Positions 36,131 to 49,009 of a DNA stretch of 64,000 nucleotides are shown here, piece after piece (the first letter of the stretch is position 1; every line of letters begins with the position of its first letter). Under the pieces are notes generated by a model. That model saw only the letters and a program-made list of their open reading frames with translations. It was not told the DNA's origin and made no database searches. The stretch is taken from positions 558,001 to 622,000 of the forward strand of contig NW_024104415.1 in NCBI RefSeq assembly GCF_003945595.2, written 5' to 3'. This DNA comes from Pipra filicauda. Taxonomy: Eukaryota; Chordata; Aves; Passeriformes; Pipridae. Both the position numbers and the translations under genes were made by a program.

Positions 36131-37624
36131 GGAACTGAATTTCTTGCACTTCACTGTAGTATGGCAGCACAAAAATTAGCACAAACGCCTTTGGTGTCTG
36201 CTTGATTTTAACAAACAGAAAGGAAATCTTCTTCTGGAAATACTCTGGCTAATCATCAATACGGTTAATGACACAGAAAAGAACCTTTTTTTCATCTATG
36301 AACTGGGAAGATACTCACAGATACATCAAATATCTCAGTCACTGAGCAAACTGAAGCCCAAACAACAACAGAGGACAGACATCTAAACATATCCAATGAG
36401 GGACTGACAGCCCAGGAAAGGCCTGCTGGAGACATTGCAATCAACTTCAAATTAAAACTTCAATGTCTAAACAATCAGAATGTTCAGCTGTTTCTGCTGA
36501 ACGAGGCCTCTCCTCTTAGGGCCACCCCCTGTCACCATCAAGTCCTCCTTGCAGAGCTTCCCAATCCTTCCTGTGGCAGTTCCTGCTCCACAAGCCAGAC
36601 CTGCGGCTTCCGTAGGCACAGCAGTTTTTCCTGGTTCTCAGCCCATATTTTTCCCTTCCTACGACACCCACCAGTCCCTCCTGAGAACATCCCACATCAC
36701 CTCTGGTTCAGGCAGCGAGGGCAGTGCTGGGTCCTAGGGCATCCCCTTATCACAACGACGGAAACTAGGAGGGAGGATTTTGCTCTCCTCAGCTTAAACC
36801 ACCAGAAAACTTCCTGGTTTTGTGCTCTGAGGGAGCTTTGGCACAAGGAAAGCCATCATTTAGAGAGGAAAATCAGTCAAAATCTCCCCCATGTGCTCCC
36901 ACTGCCCCTGCTCAAGGAATGGTTATGGATAACAAAGGGGTGATTCCACAGAGCATCAACAGGATTGGATTGGGGGCTGCCAGAGCAGCCTGGATTGGGG
37001 AAACAGGCTGGGGAAGCAGGCTGTTCCCTTCCCAGCAGAACAAAGATGGGCTTTTCCACCTCCAAACACTTTGGAGAGCTGGTGTTGGAGGATCAGTACC
37101 CACAAAGTGAGCAAGGGCTCGGAGCTCGTGGCATGTGTTAGAGTGGACAAAGGTTCAGATCATGTGTATGTCCCAAACCAGACAGTACCAAAAAGTGACC
37201 TGTCCCTGTACAGAAGGTTAGGAACGACACAGGAGAAGGGATGGGGGGAAAATGCTGTAAACAAAGGGGGAGCAAGTCTGGTTCCTGCTTGAGTTGAGCT
37301 GAATGTTTAAACAAGATGATCCCAGCAGCCACATCCTGCCGTCGACAGCGGCTGGAATACAAATAATCCTCATAACACACTTTTTTCCTTTTCCCTCCTC
37401 CCTCTGTAACTCTATCACATGCCAAGACACTGATACGGACACAGGAAGCTGAATATAAACACATTGCCTGTTTAACCAAATATTCAAAGGAACACAACTA
37501 AAAATACACAGCTGCTGGTGTCCATGAACATCCTAAAGCTCTGATCCACCCATGCTGGCTGGGGCCTCAGGAACCAAGGAGCTTGTATTTGGGGTACACT
37601 GCAGCCCAGGTCTGTTTTCACAGC

Positions 37625-37797
37625 ATTTCAGACTGGTTTGGGTTGGAAGGGACCTTAAAGCCCATCCAGTCCCGTCCCATGCCATGGGCAGGGACATCTC
37701 CACTATCCCAAGTTGCTCCAAGCCCTGACCAACCTGGGCTTGGACACTTCCAGGGATGGGGCAGCCACAGCTTCTCCAAGCAACAGGTGCCAGGGAA
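37625..37797 (-). mobile_element. CR1 LINE 3' fragment
   Basis: Antisense GGTTTGGGTTGGAAGGGACC to GGGCAGCCACAGCTTCTCCA. Confidence 0.9.
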
Positions 37798-38811
37798 TGG
37801 ATGTACCCTCACCACGCCCCCACCTCCCCTGGGTACCCTGACTGCTCCCTTCACCTTCCTGCTTCTACCTACCTCCATAAAACACCATGGAGAATTCTAC
37901 CATAACCCAGCCACCACAGGACTTCTGTCACTGCCTCTGCTCTTTCTGCTACTTTTCATCAACCCCTGTAAAACACGGAGTGAAAACTTTTTGCTTCTCT
38001 CACCAGTATTTTCTCTTCTCCTTCCCTTCCAAGTTTCCCCCCAGGTTATTCCTGGGAGCAAGAATTGATGTCAATCCCGAGGAGCCCCCAGCACCGACCA
38101 TGTGATGAACACTGAGGTTTAGAAAACCGAGACCTAGTTGTGTAATATTGCAAAATTCAGCTAAGAGCTGCCCAATTCCAGCAGTGATTAATGTGGAGCA
38201 AATCCCGAGGGTCACCAAACATCTGCAGCTTCCATTTCCCAAGAAACGGCGAGTCCACAACAACCCTAAGGATCTGGGGGGACTTGCTTCCCATTTCATC
38301 CCAGCTAATGCAAGTGTCACTACAACTCCTACCTCTGCACAAGGGTATTTCTGCGCGAGGACACGAGACCTGCAGCCTTCACCCACTCCCATGGTTTGTG
38401 TAAGCACAGATGAAGTTGCAGCAACACAATCCTCCCTGGAATACCGCTCCAAGCCTCGGCCAGGGCTGTGGTGGTGTTTCCCATGCTAACTATACACCCC
38501 TTGGGAAGTATTCCCTCTGTTCCCTGCAGTGATCTCTGTTCTGGCAAAGGGGACAAAGGGAAAGGGCTGAGGGGAGGATTTATGGGGCTGTACCATGGAT
38601 TTCTGGAGCAATTTGGACTTGCTTTTGCAACAGATTCTATCAGAGGGTTATGAATTGGGATTTGGGAAGCTGTGTCTGGGGAGGAAGGACATTCCCACCA
38701 TGCAGAGCCGTTGTGTTCAGCATCTTCCACTCAACATTCCAGCAACATTTGCAGGGAAAGCAGAGCCATATAGAAAGGAGTGACAAGGACTTCTTAAAGG
38801 GGCAGATAGTG

Positions 38812-39082
38812 CCAGGATAAGTGGGAATGGCTTCCTACTGCCAGAGGGCAGGGTCGGATGGGATACTGGGAGGAAATCCTTCCCTGGGAGGGTGGTGAGG
38901 CCCTGGCACAGGTTGCCCAGAGAAGCTGTGGATGTGGATGCCTGGAAGTATCCAAGGCCAGGTTGGACAGGGATTAGAGCAACCTGGTTCAGTGGAAGGT
39001 GTCCCTGCTCATGGCAGGGGGTGGGACTGGATGAGCTTTAAGGTCCCTTCCAACCCAAACCATTCTGGGATTCCATAATTCA
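38812..39082 (+). mobile_element. CR1 LINE 3' fragment
   Basis: AATGGCTTCCTACTGCCAGA to AAGGTCCCTTCCAACCCAAA and CATTCTGGGATTCCATAATT. Confidence 0.91.
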
Positions 39083-39756
39083 TCCCAGGCCTTGCTACAG
39101 AGAACTTGTGAATCTGGCTCAAATATTCCAAGTCTTTTGAGGAACAGAGCCTAGGAAATCAAGAACTTTTAGTACTCATTTAAAAAGTTACTATATAGCC
39201 AAAAAGACATTATATTTGAAATAAGAGAAGTATCTGAAACCTACAGCACAACTCAATATTTGGATTTAACACCACCAAGAGATGAGAGATGTTGGAAGTG
39301 GCTCTGCTGTCTGGGAGCCCAAGAAACTCCTCCAGGATGACAGGAGAGGTTTGTTTTTAAAGGAAAAATCATCCATTGGCTGAGTGATTAGGAAACAAGC
39401 TCACCCCCAGCACCAGACCTCATCCATTGCTCTCTCTGGAGTTTATTGTTGCTTTAGTCCTCGATTAAAGATATCCGGCAGTCCATCCCACGCCGGGATG
39501 AAATGCGGGATTGAGAAGTCATTAACTTCATACTAATCCCTCAATCTCATTTAGTGGCACTGGAGTACCATCAAACATCAAATCCTCCCACTGTCCACTA
39601 CTCATCCTTTACTCACAGAAATGTATTTCTAACCCAATTTACAGCCCAGATAAACACAAACGAGTAACATGTCCCTGATGCTGTGATCTCTAAGCTAATA
39701 AAAACACCAGATAATCCCCTAGAAATCGCTGTGAATTCCATTTGAGGTGCCACACT

Positions 39757-40010
39757 AATCAAATCATGGAATATATTGAGTTGGAAGGGACCCACAAGGA
39801 CTATCCAGTCCGACCCCTGGCCTGCCCAGGACACCCCAACGATCCCATCCTCTCCCTGAGAGCATTGTCCAAATGCTCCTTGAGCTCTGGCAGCCTTGGT
39901 GCTGTGACCACTGCCCTGGGGAGCCTGTTCAGTGCCTGACCACCCTGTGGGGGAAGAACCTTTTCCTGATATTCCCCCTTGACACAGCTTCAGCCATTCC
40001 TGCTGGCTCC
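39757..40010 (-). mobile_element. CR1-type 3' fragment (third subfamily)
   Basis: Antisense GAGTTGGAAGGGACCCACAA, CTGTGACCACTGCCCTGGGG and CCTTTTCCTGATATTCCCCC blocks of the subfamily whose tail reads GGGTCCCTTCCA. A short plus-strand end of the same kind (GACTCAATGATCTGTGTGGG) follows at 40128-40205. Confidence 0.75.
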
Positions 40011-40769
40011 GCCTTCCCAAAAGCACCAGGCTAAAATCACAATATCCACTCAAAAAACCCTTTCCTCCCCCCCCAAAAGTAAAGAATTTAAGCTTGGAAC
40101 AAAGTATTGCAATTTAAAAGTTACTAAAGTTCCAGGAGCTGGACTCAATGATCTGTGTGGGTCCCTTCCAGCTGAGGAGATTCTGCAATTCCCTGATTCT
40201 CAGTAAACTTGTTACTGCAACTGGGTGTGTAATCTCAGTATCAACACGAAACCTCCTCGACTAATGACGCTTCCCACTAATTAACCTTCTTCCCACACTC
40301 ATCCCACAACTCCCCACAGGTGGGAAACTTCCTCCGTCAAGCAGGGCTCTGTGATTCCAAGGAAAACTCATCACCTGACGGCTGGGAATACTAAAATTGG
40401 TAAATTTTAAAGGATTTATCTGAAAGCTGTGGCTGCTCTGGTATAGTTGGAGCTGCCAGCTCTGGGTATCCATCAGTGCCATGGGGAAGGGCTGGATGGA
40501 GGGAAGGAGGCGGGAAGGAGGCAGGAAGGCCGTGCGACGCCGTCCTCGAGAAAAACGCCTATTTTAGTACTATTTTTACATAATTAAGCAGATTCGTTTT
40601 TACATAATTAAGCATATTTCGACCCATTCCGGAACCGCAAGCAACTTGTTGAACTACAGCACAACTGCGCGCTGCCTCCCACCGGGAATTCCCCTCTGGA
40701 CAGAGGGAAAAGGGGGGGGGGGGAACATAAAAATCAACCAAACAAAAAACCTTAAACACACTCAGGCAC

Positions 40770-41100
40770 CGCTCGGGCCCAGCCTGCCCCGCCAGGCCCA
40801 GCAGCAAAAAAGGGGTCGGGCCGCCGCTTCCCACTGCTCCGCCGGCTCCGCGCAGCCCGTCCACGGCGGCAGAGCTCGGTATTCCCGGCGGGAACCCCCT
40901 CTGTCCCGGTATCCCGGTACTCACCCACCGCCGCTCCCGGTGTCTCCACGGGCGACGGCAGCGGGCGCGGAAGCCCCGCCCATCGCGGCGAGGCCCCGCC
41001 CACACCCACCCACGGACCCGCCCACTCCGGCCCGGCCTTGGCCCGCCCCAATGGGGCGGGGCCGGCAGAATGGTGGGCGTGGCCACCTGGGGGGCGAGCG
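40770..41100. promoter_or_regulatory. GNG12: CpG-island promoter, probably GNG12
   Basis: Dense CpG with repeated GC boxes (CCCCGCCC at several places from 40974) and an NF-Y box, CCAAT at 41048-41052. The CCAAT sits in the centre of the near-palindrome CCCGCCCCAATGGGGCGGG (41042-41060). No TATA box is seen. Confidence 0.7.
40925..41040 (-). other. GNG12: Candidate non-coding exon 1 of GNG12
   Basis: GC-rich sequence ends at a strong minus-strand donor: GGTGG then GTGAGT (40924-40919). No start codon of known sense lies in it. It occupies the only CpG island between the GNG12 coding exons and DIRAS3, which fits the 5' exon implied by the acceptor at 23946. The 5' edge is approximate. Confidence 0.5.
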
Positions 41101-41499
41101 TGCCTCGTGTATCCCTAATCGAGGCGGAATTCCAAACCGGTTTATCTTGTTCCAAGGTGGATTCAGGCGTGCCAGTGGTGTTTGGGAAGGGGTTGAGGTA
41201 GGGAAAGTGTGTGCGCGAGGGACTGGAGCGATGGTGGAGAATCCCTGGTGGTGGAGTGGTTGGAGAATCGCTGTTCCCCCTATCCTGAGAATTTTAGGAG
41301 GTAGGAGCAGGGCTGGCATCTGCAAGGGCTTGTCTGCTGCCCAAACGGGCCTGGCGTGCCTCGGCTTGTGGGGCTTTGATCCTGGAGTCACTTGGGAATA
41401 CATTTGTCTCCAGAGGGAGGGGAGGGCGTGGATTAAAATTTAAATACAGGTTCCTGGGAGCTGCAGGAGGGAGAAGAGTTGGACAATGAGGGTGGAAAA

Positions 41500-41660
41500 A
41501 CACTGGCACAGGTTGCCCAGAGAAGCTGTGGCTGCCCCATCCCTGGAAGTGGCCAAGGCCAGGCTGAACGGGGCTTGGAGCAGCTAGTCTAGTGGAAGGT
41601 GTCCCTGCCCATGGCAGGGGTTGGAACTGGATGAACTTTAAGGTCCCTTCCTAAATAAAC
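41500..41660 (+). mobile_element. CR1 LINE 3' fragment
   Basis: GCACAGGTTGCCCAGAGAAG to TTTAAGGTCCCTTCCTAAAT. Confidence 0.9.
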
Positions 41661-42733
41661 TGAATTGGGGAAGCTGTTGTACCCATAACTCCAGCCTGAG
41701 TGTGCCCTGACAGAGCATCCCTGTCCTGCAGCAGCTCTGAGAGTACCAGGAAAACCCTTCCTCACTTTTTTCCATGGCCATCCTTTGTCCAACATCACCA
41801 CAGCTGTGTTGTTGCTGTGCCCGGCACAGCCAGGTCCCCCCGGCCACCAGCCTGGCTCCGCAGGCAGGTTGTACGGGAGAGAAGATGGGATTACCGCCTG
41901 TTCGTCTCCTCTTTATTGCGTATCTCCCGCGTTCCAGCCGGTAACTTAGGGATGCACAGGAGGACATTGTCAGGCATTACGCCCCAGTGAGGAAACAACC
42001 AACCCAAACCTTCAGGAAAACTGTCCAAAGAGAAGGAATTCCTCTTGCAATTCCTAATTAAAAACAGAGAAAGCCACTTTTCCCAAGCGTGGCCACCAAC
42101 TGGGTGGGAAGCATTGCCCTCTCGTGGGCTAAAGCAGCAGCTTCCCATCATTCACTTCTAATCGTGAGCTTAATTAAGCTGAGTTAATTAACTAGCTGTG
42201 GCCTCACAGTGCAGCCCTCCTGGGGGAGCAGCCCTGACCCAGGCAGGAGCTTGTCAAGGATTCCCAGGAGCTTGTTGAGGGATTCCCAGGAGTTTGTTGG
42301 GGGATTCCCAAGAGTTTGTTGGGGCTCCCTTCCCGTCCCAGCCAGTTTGCCACAGAGTGTGCACTGGACACACTGGGAGGACACATTGGGTGAACTGGAG
42401 TGTGCACTGGAGCATAGATGGGGAACACTGGGTGGGCCCACTGGGCACACTAGTTTGAACTTTGTATTTTCTCTATTAGACATTTATTTTCCTTTTTACC
42501 AGGTCCTGGACTCAGACTCAGCATGACAAGATCCCTTGGTTTTCCTTCCTTTTTTTCTGTCCCAGGCATTTACTCAGTGGCTGCCTCACCCTTGTCTGAA
42601 GGCAGGACCAAGTTCTTCAGATCTCAGTGATTCAACCACAGGTTTTCCTTTCTCCTCCAAACACATATATATAAATGTTAAACATTATCATTAGCGTGTA
42701 GTAGTAGCCTAGATCAGAGCATTCACTCTTAAA
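41661..42733. other. Intergenic, no gene seen
   Basis: Apart from the 22-bp tandem at 42244-42329, unique DNA without a recognisable exon. A CACTGGGnnnACAC-like motif is loosely repeated at about 42360-42455. Confidence 0.5.
42244..42329. repeat. 22-bp tandem repeat, four copies
   Basis: Units of the form CAGGAGTTTGTTGGGGGATTCC, 21-22 bp each, with small changes between copies. Confidence 0.85.
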
Positions 42734-42944
42734 CATTAGAAAGAAATCCTTCCCTGTGAGGGTGGTGAGGCCCTGGCACAGGTTGCCCAGAGAAGCTGTG
42801 GCTGCCCCATCCCTGGAGGTGCCAGATTGGAGAGGGCTTGGAGCAACCTGGGATAGTGGAAGGTGTCCCTGCCTATGGCAGGGGGTGGGACTGGATGGGC
42901 TTTAAGGTCCCTTCCAACCCAAACCAGTCTGGAATTCTCTGATA
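42734..42944 (+). mobile_element. CR1 LINE 3' fragment
   Basis: GTGAGGGTGGTGAGGCCCTG to AAGGTCCCTTCCAACCCAAA and GGAATTCTCTGAT. Confidence 0.91.
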
Positions 42945-43239
42945 AAACTGGAAAAACACTTTTATTAATTAATTCATTTATTTTGCTGCCCTTACCCCAC
43001 AGCACAGCGTGTGAGCACTGGCTGAAGGGGAGGTACTGGCAACAGCCCACATCAGTGGGACCCAGAGCAGTACCCAGGGTGTCCTCCTGCCCACCTGTCT
43101 CCAGGAACCCTCGTTATTTCCTGCATAACGAGGTTTAGAGTTACAAATTTCCTGTGTTCCCAGGAGACAGAGAACAATTTTTGCTCTCCACCCCAGGAGT
43201 CCGGTGGGCACCTTCAGGCTGCCCCGGCTTGCTTTGCGC

Positions 43240-44260
43240 TGGGTGACCTCCCTGTAAGCAGGGCTGGGTCTTTGCTGTGCTGTTGTTGGCCTTTAGCCAT
43301 CGTGCTCCTTTGGTTGCCCAGAGAGCGGGGCAACCCTGTAAGGAGAGTGAGAGCCCCCGTTTCTGCACCTGAGGGGGGAAATGGAGCTCTCCTGACCCCC
43401 AGCCCACCCTGTAAGCAGGGTAGGGTATTTTCCCTTGGCACTTTTGTGCGTGCTGGCGGCTCCTGCCCAGAATGACCCCCTGCAGTCAGGGTGTGCCACA
43501 GCCTTTGTGCTTTGGCCAGCCACGAAGCCCCTCAGCGTGTTGAGGCCCCTCTGGCCCCTGTGCAGCCCGGGGGTGGGTCTGAGGCTCTGCTCTCCTGCTC
43601 AGCAGTAGGGATGGCTCCCCACACATTGGCTGCACAGAGCTTGCTCCCTCTTCTGGGACGTTCTTTCCCCCTTTGTATCTTCGTATCTTCGTATATAGCT
43701 TAGACTTTCCAGGAGACAGAGAGGGGCTCTGTGCAGCAGCATGGGGGTGCCCTCTAAACCCATGGGTGGAGACAGGGTCTGGCCTTGCCCCTTCTTCCTG
43801 AGGATGGAGCGAAGCCCCTTAGTGGTGGTGTGAGCACTGTAACCCACCTGTAGCCAGGGCCTGAGTGTTTGCCTGTGCTGTGGGGCTGCCTGTCCTGCTG
43901 GTGACGTGCCAGCGTGTGCCCCCCTGTCCTCAGGGCTGGGGCCCTGTCCCCCCGGCCTTAGGCCGCGAGGCGATTGTTGGGAGTGCCGGGCCTTGGGGGG
44001 CGGCCCCGTACGTGGGGCTTTGTGTGTCCTCCCTGCTTGGCGGGAAGTTGGAGGGACCCCCTGTACTCAGGCGGGTATCCCGTGGGGTCCCTGGTCTTCC
44101 ACAGGCATTGGGCGGGGCGTGTGCCCTCCCTGTCCTCAGGGCCCACCAACCTTGGGCCATGAGCTCCACTGCCTGGCAGTTGAGTCCGGTTCCTGTTGCT
44201 GTGGGGGAAGGCCGAGCTCTGTGGCTCCCTGGGTGTCGACCCATTCATAAGCAGGGTCTG
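43240..44260. repeat. Degenerate GC-rich minisatellite with CCCTGnnnnCAGGG hairpins
   Basis: The interrupted palindrome CCCTGnnnnCAGGG or a close variant recurs at 43250, 43334, 43407, 43478, 43846, 43922, 44059 and 44128. Spacings are near 70-84 bp or multiples. Words between copies (GTGTGCCC, TTTGTGCTTTGG, GTGTCCTCCCT) are loosely shared. Open frames overlapping it have low-complexity Gly/Pro/Arg content and no domain. Confidence 0.65.
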
Positions 44261-45875
44261 GGTCTGGGAGCCTTTGTGTTCTCCCTCAGCTGGCAGCCTA
44301 TGCTCTGAAGGTGCACGAACACCTGGCAAGGTCTCCACAAGAGCTGTCGTGTTACAGGTTATGGTTGGGCTCATGCTGGGCCTGTCTTGGGTGACAGCAG
44401 GGTGGAAAAAGCCTTAAACAGCCACATTTTCAGGCATTGTACCAGTGTCAGAAACACTCCGTGCTACAGCATGAATTAAATTATTACACGGCATTTGCTG
44501 GAGGGCTTCCATAATAGGGGTGCTTGTAGCAACTTGGTAAGTGTATTGCAGAGCCCTCCCACCACCAGTGCTTGAGGTGCCTGGGTAACTTCTCACTACT
44601 ACAGTCCTGATATTTTTTTTCCCCTCTTTCATTTCTAACTTTTTTTTGAACGTGCTTGGTGCTTCTCCTTACTGAAGCTCAGTGCTTCCTTCTGTCAGTG
44701 CTGCCTTTATCCACGATCTCTCCTAGACTAGTATTTCAAATCAGACGGTTGGCCTCGACCAAAATAAAAACAAAGTAATTTCTTAGGATGTGTTTTTCTG
44801 TGGCAGAACTGCTGCACAGGGATATGAAGTGACTCACCTGCTGTCCCTGGAGGAGACAGTAGAAGGGATGGGGATCTGCTCCATCCCCTGCCAGGGATGC
44901 TCCGAGCAGTCAGGAGGATGTGGGCAGCCGGCATGGCTGAAGAGACCTTTTCAACGCCCTCACCCCAGATGAGATCTTGGTCTTGGTCCAGGGACTTTAT
45001 GTGATGGATGGATTTTCACTGCCTGTGTGTGAGCTGCTAATCCCTCGCCAGCCGGGCGCCCACAGGCAGCCTGAGGCAGATAATGGATACAGGGCTTGGA
45101 AGAAGACATGTAGGAATAAAGGAAAACCATAACATAGGAGAGAAGAGTCTTTGTATCTCCATCCTTAGACATTTTTAGTCTGAAAGGCACAAATGCATCA
45201 CTGAGATATAAAAGGAAAGCTCCTGCTGCTCCCTGGACCAGAGGCTCCAGCGTGGTGCTCTGACTGATTCCCACCCTGTTCAGACATGGCAGGGTGGGAG
45301 CAGGGATTCTCCGGGAGCCCAGTCAGAAGAGGAACAGCCCAGCACAGGCCTCCCTGCTCAGAGACCAACTTTGTCTGTTCTCCCCTGGGAGAAGAGGGTT
45401 TTGATTTCTGCTGCCCAGCTCTCCCCATTGTGGTGTCCAGGATGTGATGGTGCCCCAGGGCTATGTCCCACCGCTGCTTGTCCCGAACACGTCCTACCCC
45501 CATCTCCCACCCAAAGGGGCTGCAGGAGGTACCTGTGGGCACCTCTATCCAAGGGTAGGAAAATTGTGTCCCTTGAGCTGGAGGAGAAATCAAAGGCTCA
45601 GCTGGTGAGATGCAGGGGTCTCATCACGGGTGCAATAATAGCATATAATAATAATAAATACATTAAACAGTTTAAATTTCAGTCATTAATAATGGATCCA
45701 ATAACTTCTGGTAGGAGACTTTTCCCAACTTGGTACGCACACACACACACACACACACTTTTCTCTGTATTTACTCACAGCAGCAATGAGGCTACTTCTG
45801 CCTGCAGCTGCTCTTGGAGGTCCCAAGTGCTTAACTCTCACTGGAGCCAAATAGGAGTTGGGCTCCAACAGACAT
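44261..45875. other. Intergenic, no gene seen
   Basis: Unique-looking DNA, with a (CA)n microsatellite at 45737-45758. No exon or RNA gene is recognisable. Confidence 0.5.
45737..45758. repeat. (CA)n microsatellite
   Basis: About 11 CA dinucleotide units, uninterrupted. Confidence 0.9.
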
Positions 45876-46073
45876 AAAATCATAGTCTTGGAATGGTTTG
45901 GATTGGGAGGGACCTTAAAGTTCATCTCATTCCAACCTCCTGCTATGGGACAGGGACACCTTCCACTATCGCAGGTTGCTCCAAGCCCCATCCAACCTGG
46001 CCTTGGACACTTCCAGGGATGGGACAGCCACAGCTTCGCTGGGCAACCTGTGCCAGTGTTTTATCATCCTTAG
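45876..46073 (-). mobile_element. CR1 LINE 3' fragment
   Basis: Antisense TGGTTTGGATTGGGAGGGAC to TTCGCTGGGCAACCTGTGCC. Confidence 0.9.
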
Positions 46074-47798
46074 TAAAGGCCTCACACAGAACAAAACCAA
46101 GTGAGCCATGGCAGGGCTGGCACTGGGGCCTTCCCCTCCTTCCTCCACTCGTCTACATCTCATCATTTTTCCCAAAGGGGAAAGAAAGGAAACAATTAGG
46201 ACTGGCAGGTCTAACCTGGCACGGAGCAGCATGATTAACCAGGAGGCTGCTACGTGCCGTTCACTTTGAGCCTCTTTAGAATTTTCATTAGCTCTTAGAA
46301 GCTTTTGATGTCCCTAATTTAGGCCACAGAACACTGCACAGGATGACAGGCAATGATTAAGACGAGCTTTTACTCTTCCAGAGCATGCTGGGCATCTCAA
46401 GGCTGTGGACCCTGCATATAAAGCAATATTGCTTATTATTCTGAGCTGTTTGTTCTATTAATCGTGTGCCTGCTTTGCTCTGGGAAGAGGAATTGGAATA
46501 TAGCAATATTCTGTCTTCTTGTTTTTAAAATAGATGTGTGGGTGGACACTCTAGCTACTGCTCACATTTTTCTCTTGCAAGAAGAGCTGTTTGTGATTCT
46601 CCTCCCCGGTGTTTTCTCTTGACACTGATTTTCTTGGTTGGACTCGGGAAGGAAGATGCCTCAAGCCAGTCAACAAGTGCTGCATGGAAATAATAGGTAT
46701 TAATTGAGAAATATTTGAACTTCAGGATTGCAGAGAGGAAGTCTTGGAACAGCTTTAAAATTAAAGGTGTTATTATTCCTTCAGAAAAAATCAGGCCTGC
46801 AGTGCTATTATTTTTGTCCATTAGAATACTTCTGATTTGACAACTTCTAATCTAAATATTCATATGATCATACAATAGCTGATAGTAGATAAACACATAC
46901 AAAATGTGTTTATCCCAAAAAAAATGTTATGGAGGCATTAACAGCAACTCAACAAGTTGTGCCAGCATCTTCCATAACCTTGTCTCTCCACATCTGACCT
47001 CATGAAGAGCCTTTCAGAAAACCAGCAAGGTCTGGGGTTGAACAAAACTTGATTGAATGAGGGGGGAAAAAAAGGAGAAAAACAACTTGAGAATTAGTGA
47101 GTTCCTGTCCTGCTCACCAGGCACGAGCAGTGTCAGGGCATGTCTGCAAGCTGAAGGGTTTACAGGATGCATAAATAGCTCCATAAAAAAGATGTTATCA
47201 CCAGCTCCTGGAAAAGCACAGTGCTGGAAAATGGTAAGTAAGACCAACACCTGTAGTGCAAGGCCAGACCAGCTCCATCAGAGAGCAGAACCGCTTCTTC
47301 ACTGCTGACAGATGATTTCACGTTGATGTCTTTCATCAAATCTACTTAAAAAAACAAACCAAAAATCTGTTCACTTTTTTAAACTGCAATTATTCAAATA
47401 AGGTGGGAGCATTTCCTTCCAACATATACTCCTCACACTACAAAGCCCAGCATCCCAGCAGCATCCACTCCAACAAAATAAATTTCCCTTCTTGTAAGAA
47501 CAAGAGATTACACACACACAGACACACACACAACCCCAGATTGGTTCAGTTTATATCGAAACACAATTACATATTTATTGACATGCTTTTAATTTACAAT
47601 CAAATTGAGCTGGCACACCCAAGACATGGTTTATTTATAGAGCATGAAGGGCAGCCACAGCAGGTGTTACTTGTTCCCCATCTGGTCTAGGTTCCTAAAC
47701 TGGGATGCTCCCAGGAGCACCCCAGCACCTCCACCCTGGCCTCTCCATGGCCACATGTCCTATGGAACCTCCTCCCATGGCCACCAAAGGCAGCTTTG
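46074..47798. other. Intergenic, possible conserved element
   Basis: CR1-free. About 46250-46520 has AT-rich, motif-dense sequence (CAATGATTAAGACG, GCAATATTGCTTATTATTCT) that could be a conserved non-coding element. A (CA)n run lies at 47510-47533. No exon is seen. Confidence 0.4.
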
Positions 47799-48200
47799 AA
47801 CGATGGAATCATTCAGGTTAGAAAAGCCCTCCAACATCAAGTCCGACCGTTCCCCCAGCACTGCCAAGGCCACCACTGACCCATGTCCCCAAGTGCCACA
47901 TCCACATGGCTTTTAAATCCCCCCAGGGATGGGACTCCAACACTGCCCTGGGTAGGTGTGCCACGGCTGGACAACCCTTTCCATGAAGGAATTTTCCCCA
48001 ATATAAAAACTAAACCTCCCCTAGCACAACTTGAGGCTGTTTCCTCTCGCCCTGTCCCTTGTTCCCTGGGAGCAGTGTCCGACCACCCCTGGCTCCACCC
48101 TCCTGTCAGGGAGTTGCAGACAGCCAGAAGGTCCCCCCTGAGCCTCCTTTTCTCCAGGCTGAGCCCTCCCAGCTCCCTCGGAGTTCCTCCCAGGTGCAGG
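47799..48200 (-). mobile_element. CR1 LINE 3' fragment (second subfamily), long
   Basis: Antisense, about 400 bp: TTCAGGTTAGAAAAGCCCTC, AGCACTGCCAAGGCCACCAC, CCCTGTCCCTTGTTCCCTGG, TTTTCTCCAGGCTGAGCCCT. Confidence 0.9.
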
Positions 48201-49009
48201 TGGGACTGAACCTATTTTGTTCCCATGAGTTGTCCCTCTGCTCTGACAGATCCCAGCCCTCGGAGATCTCCACACCCCGCACAGGGAATACCACAGCGAT
48301 AATGACACATTCCAGAACATCCTGGCTCGGTGAGTAATTGCAGATCCTTAGCACAGGCATCTCCATGAAGGCAGTGGGAGTTGTAGAGACATTATTAGGT
48401 CTCCTGACATTTTAAAAAGGCTTAGACAGAAAATGTCTTCGAGGGGTTTCGAAGGCTGCAATGGAACTGAAATCGTTTTTGTAATAATAACAAAACGACT
48501 CACAAGGAGCTTTGCATAACTTTGCCAGAACCACAGGTCCTGCACTGGGAGCTTGTGGGGTGCCTTTTCCAATAGGGAAAATCAGAAGCAGAGCCTTTGT
48601 GCCGATGTTGGCAAGTAAGCACAACCTTCAACCTTCTGCCACAGCTCCAAACCCTTCTGCAGAACTTCCGTGGCTTTCTGAAATCACAATGAATAAGATT
48701 TTCTGCTGACTCAAATGGTGTGAGGGCTCCAGCTGGGACTGGGACAAACTGCCTGGGCACACACAGAGCCAACTGACCCTATGTGTGTGTAGAGACAGCC
48801 TGAGGAGACTGGGAAAGCAGCTCAGGAACAGACACAGGAGACGAGAGCACCAGGCACCACCACCAATTTTAAGAGTTGTTCAAGTATGTGAGATACTCAC
48901 ATGGATACAAACTTCATGGCTTTGTGCATTAGTCTGCAACAGGAACAAATGAGAGCTGGGAGAAAAGGCCCTTCTCCATCACCTTACACTGAAACCCAGC
49001 AGTGATTAA
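48201..49009. other. Intergenic, no gene seen
   Basis: Unique DNA without recognisable exon, repeat or RNA gene. Confidence 0.5.

Larger units (their letters stand above)
24576..40924 (-). other. GNG12: Inferred GNG12 5' intron
   Basis: Lies between the coding-exon acceptor at 23946 and the candidate promoter exon at 40925. I see no coding exon on either strand, only CR1 fragments (listed separately) and unique DNA. Further non-coding GNG12 exons may be present but carry no signal I can rely on. Confidence 0.5.

Noticed and set aside
43250..44141. CRISPR-like array
   Set aside because: Regularly spaced palindromes look superficially like one, but this is vertebrate DNA, spacers are repeat-derived and there are no cas genes.
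43865..44308. A 147-codon open frame in the GC-rich minisatellite
   Set aside because: It overlaps the tandem repeat in several frames, has no domain and no splice or promoter context.
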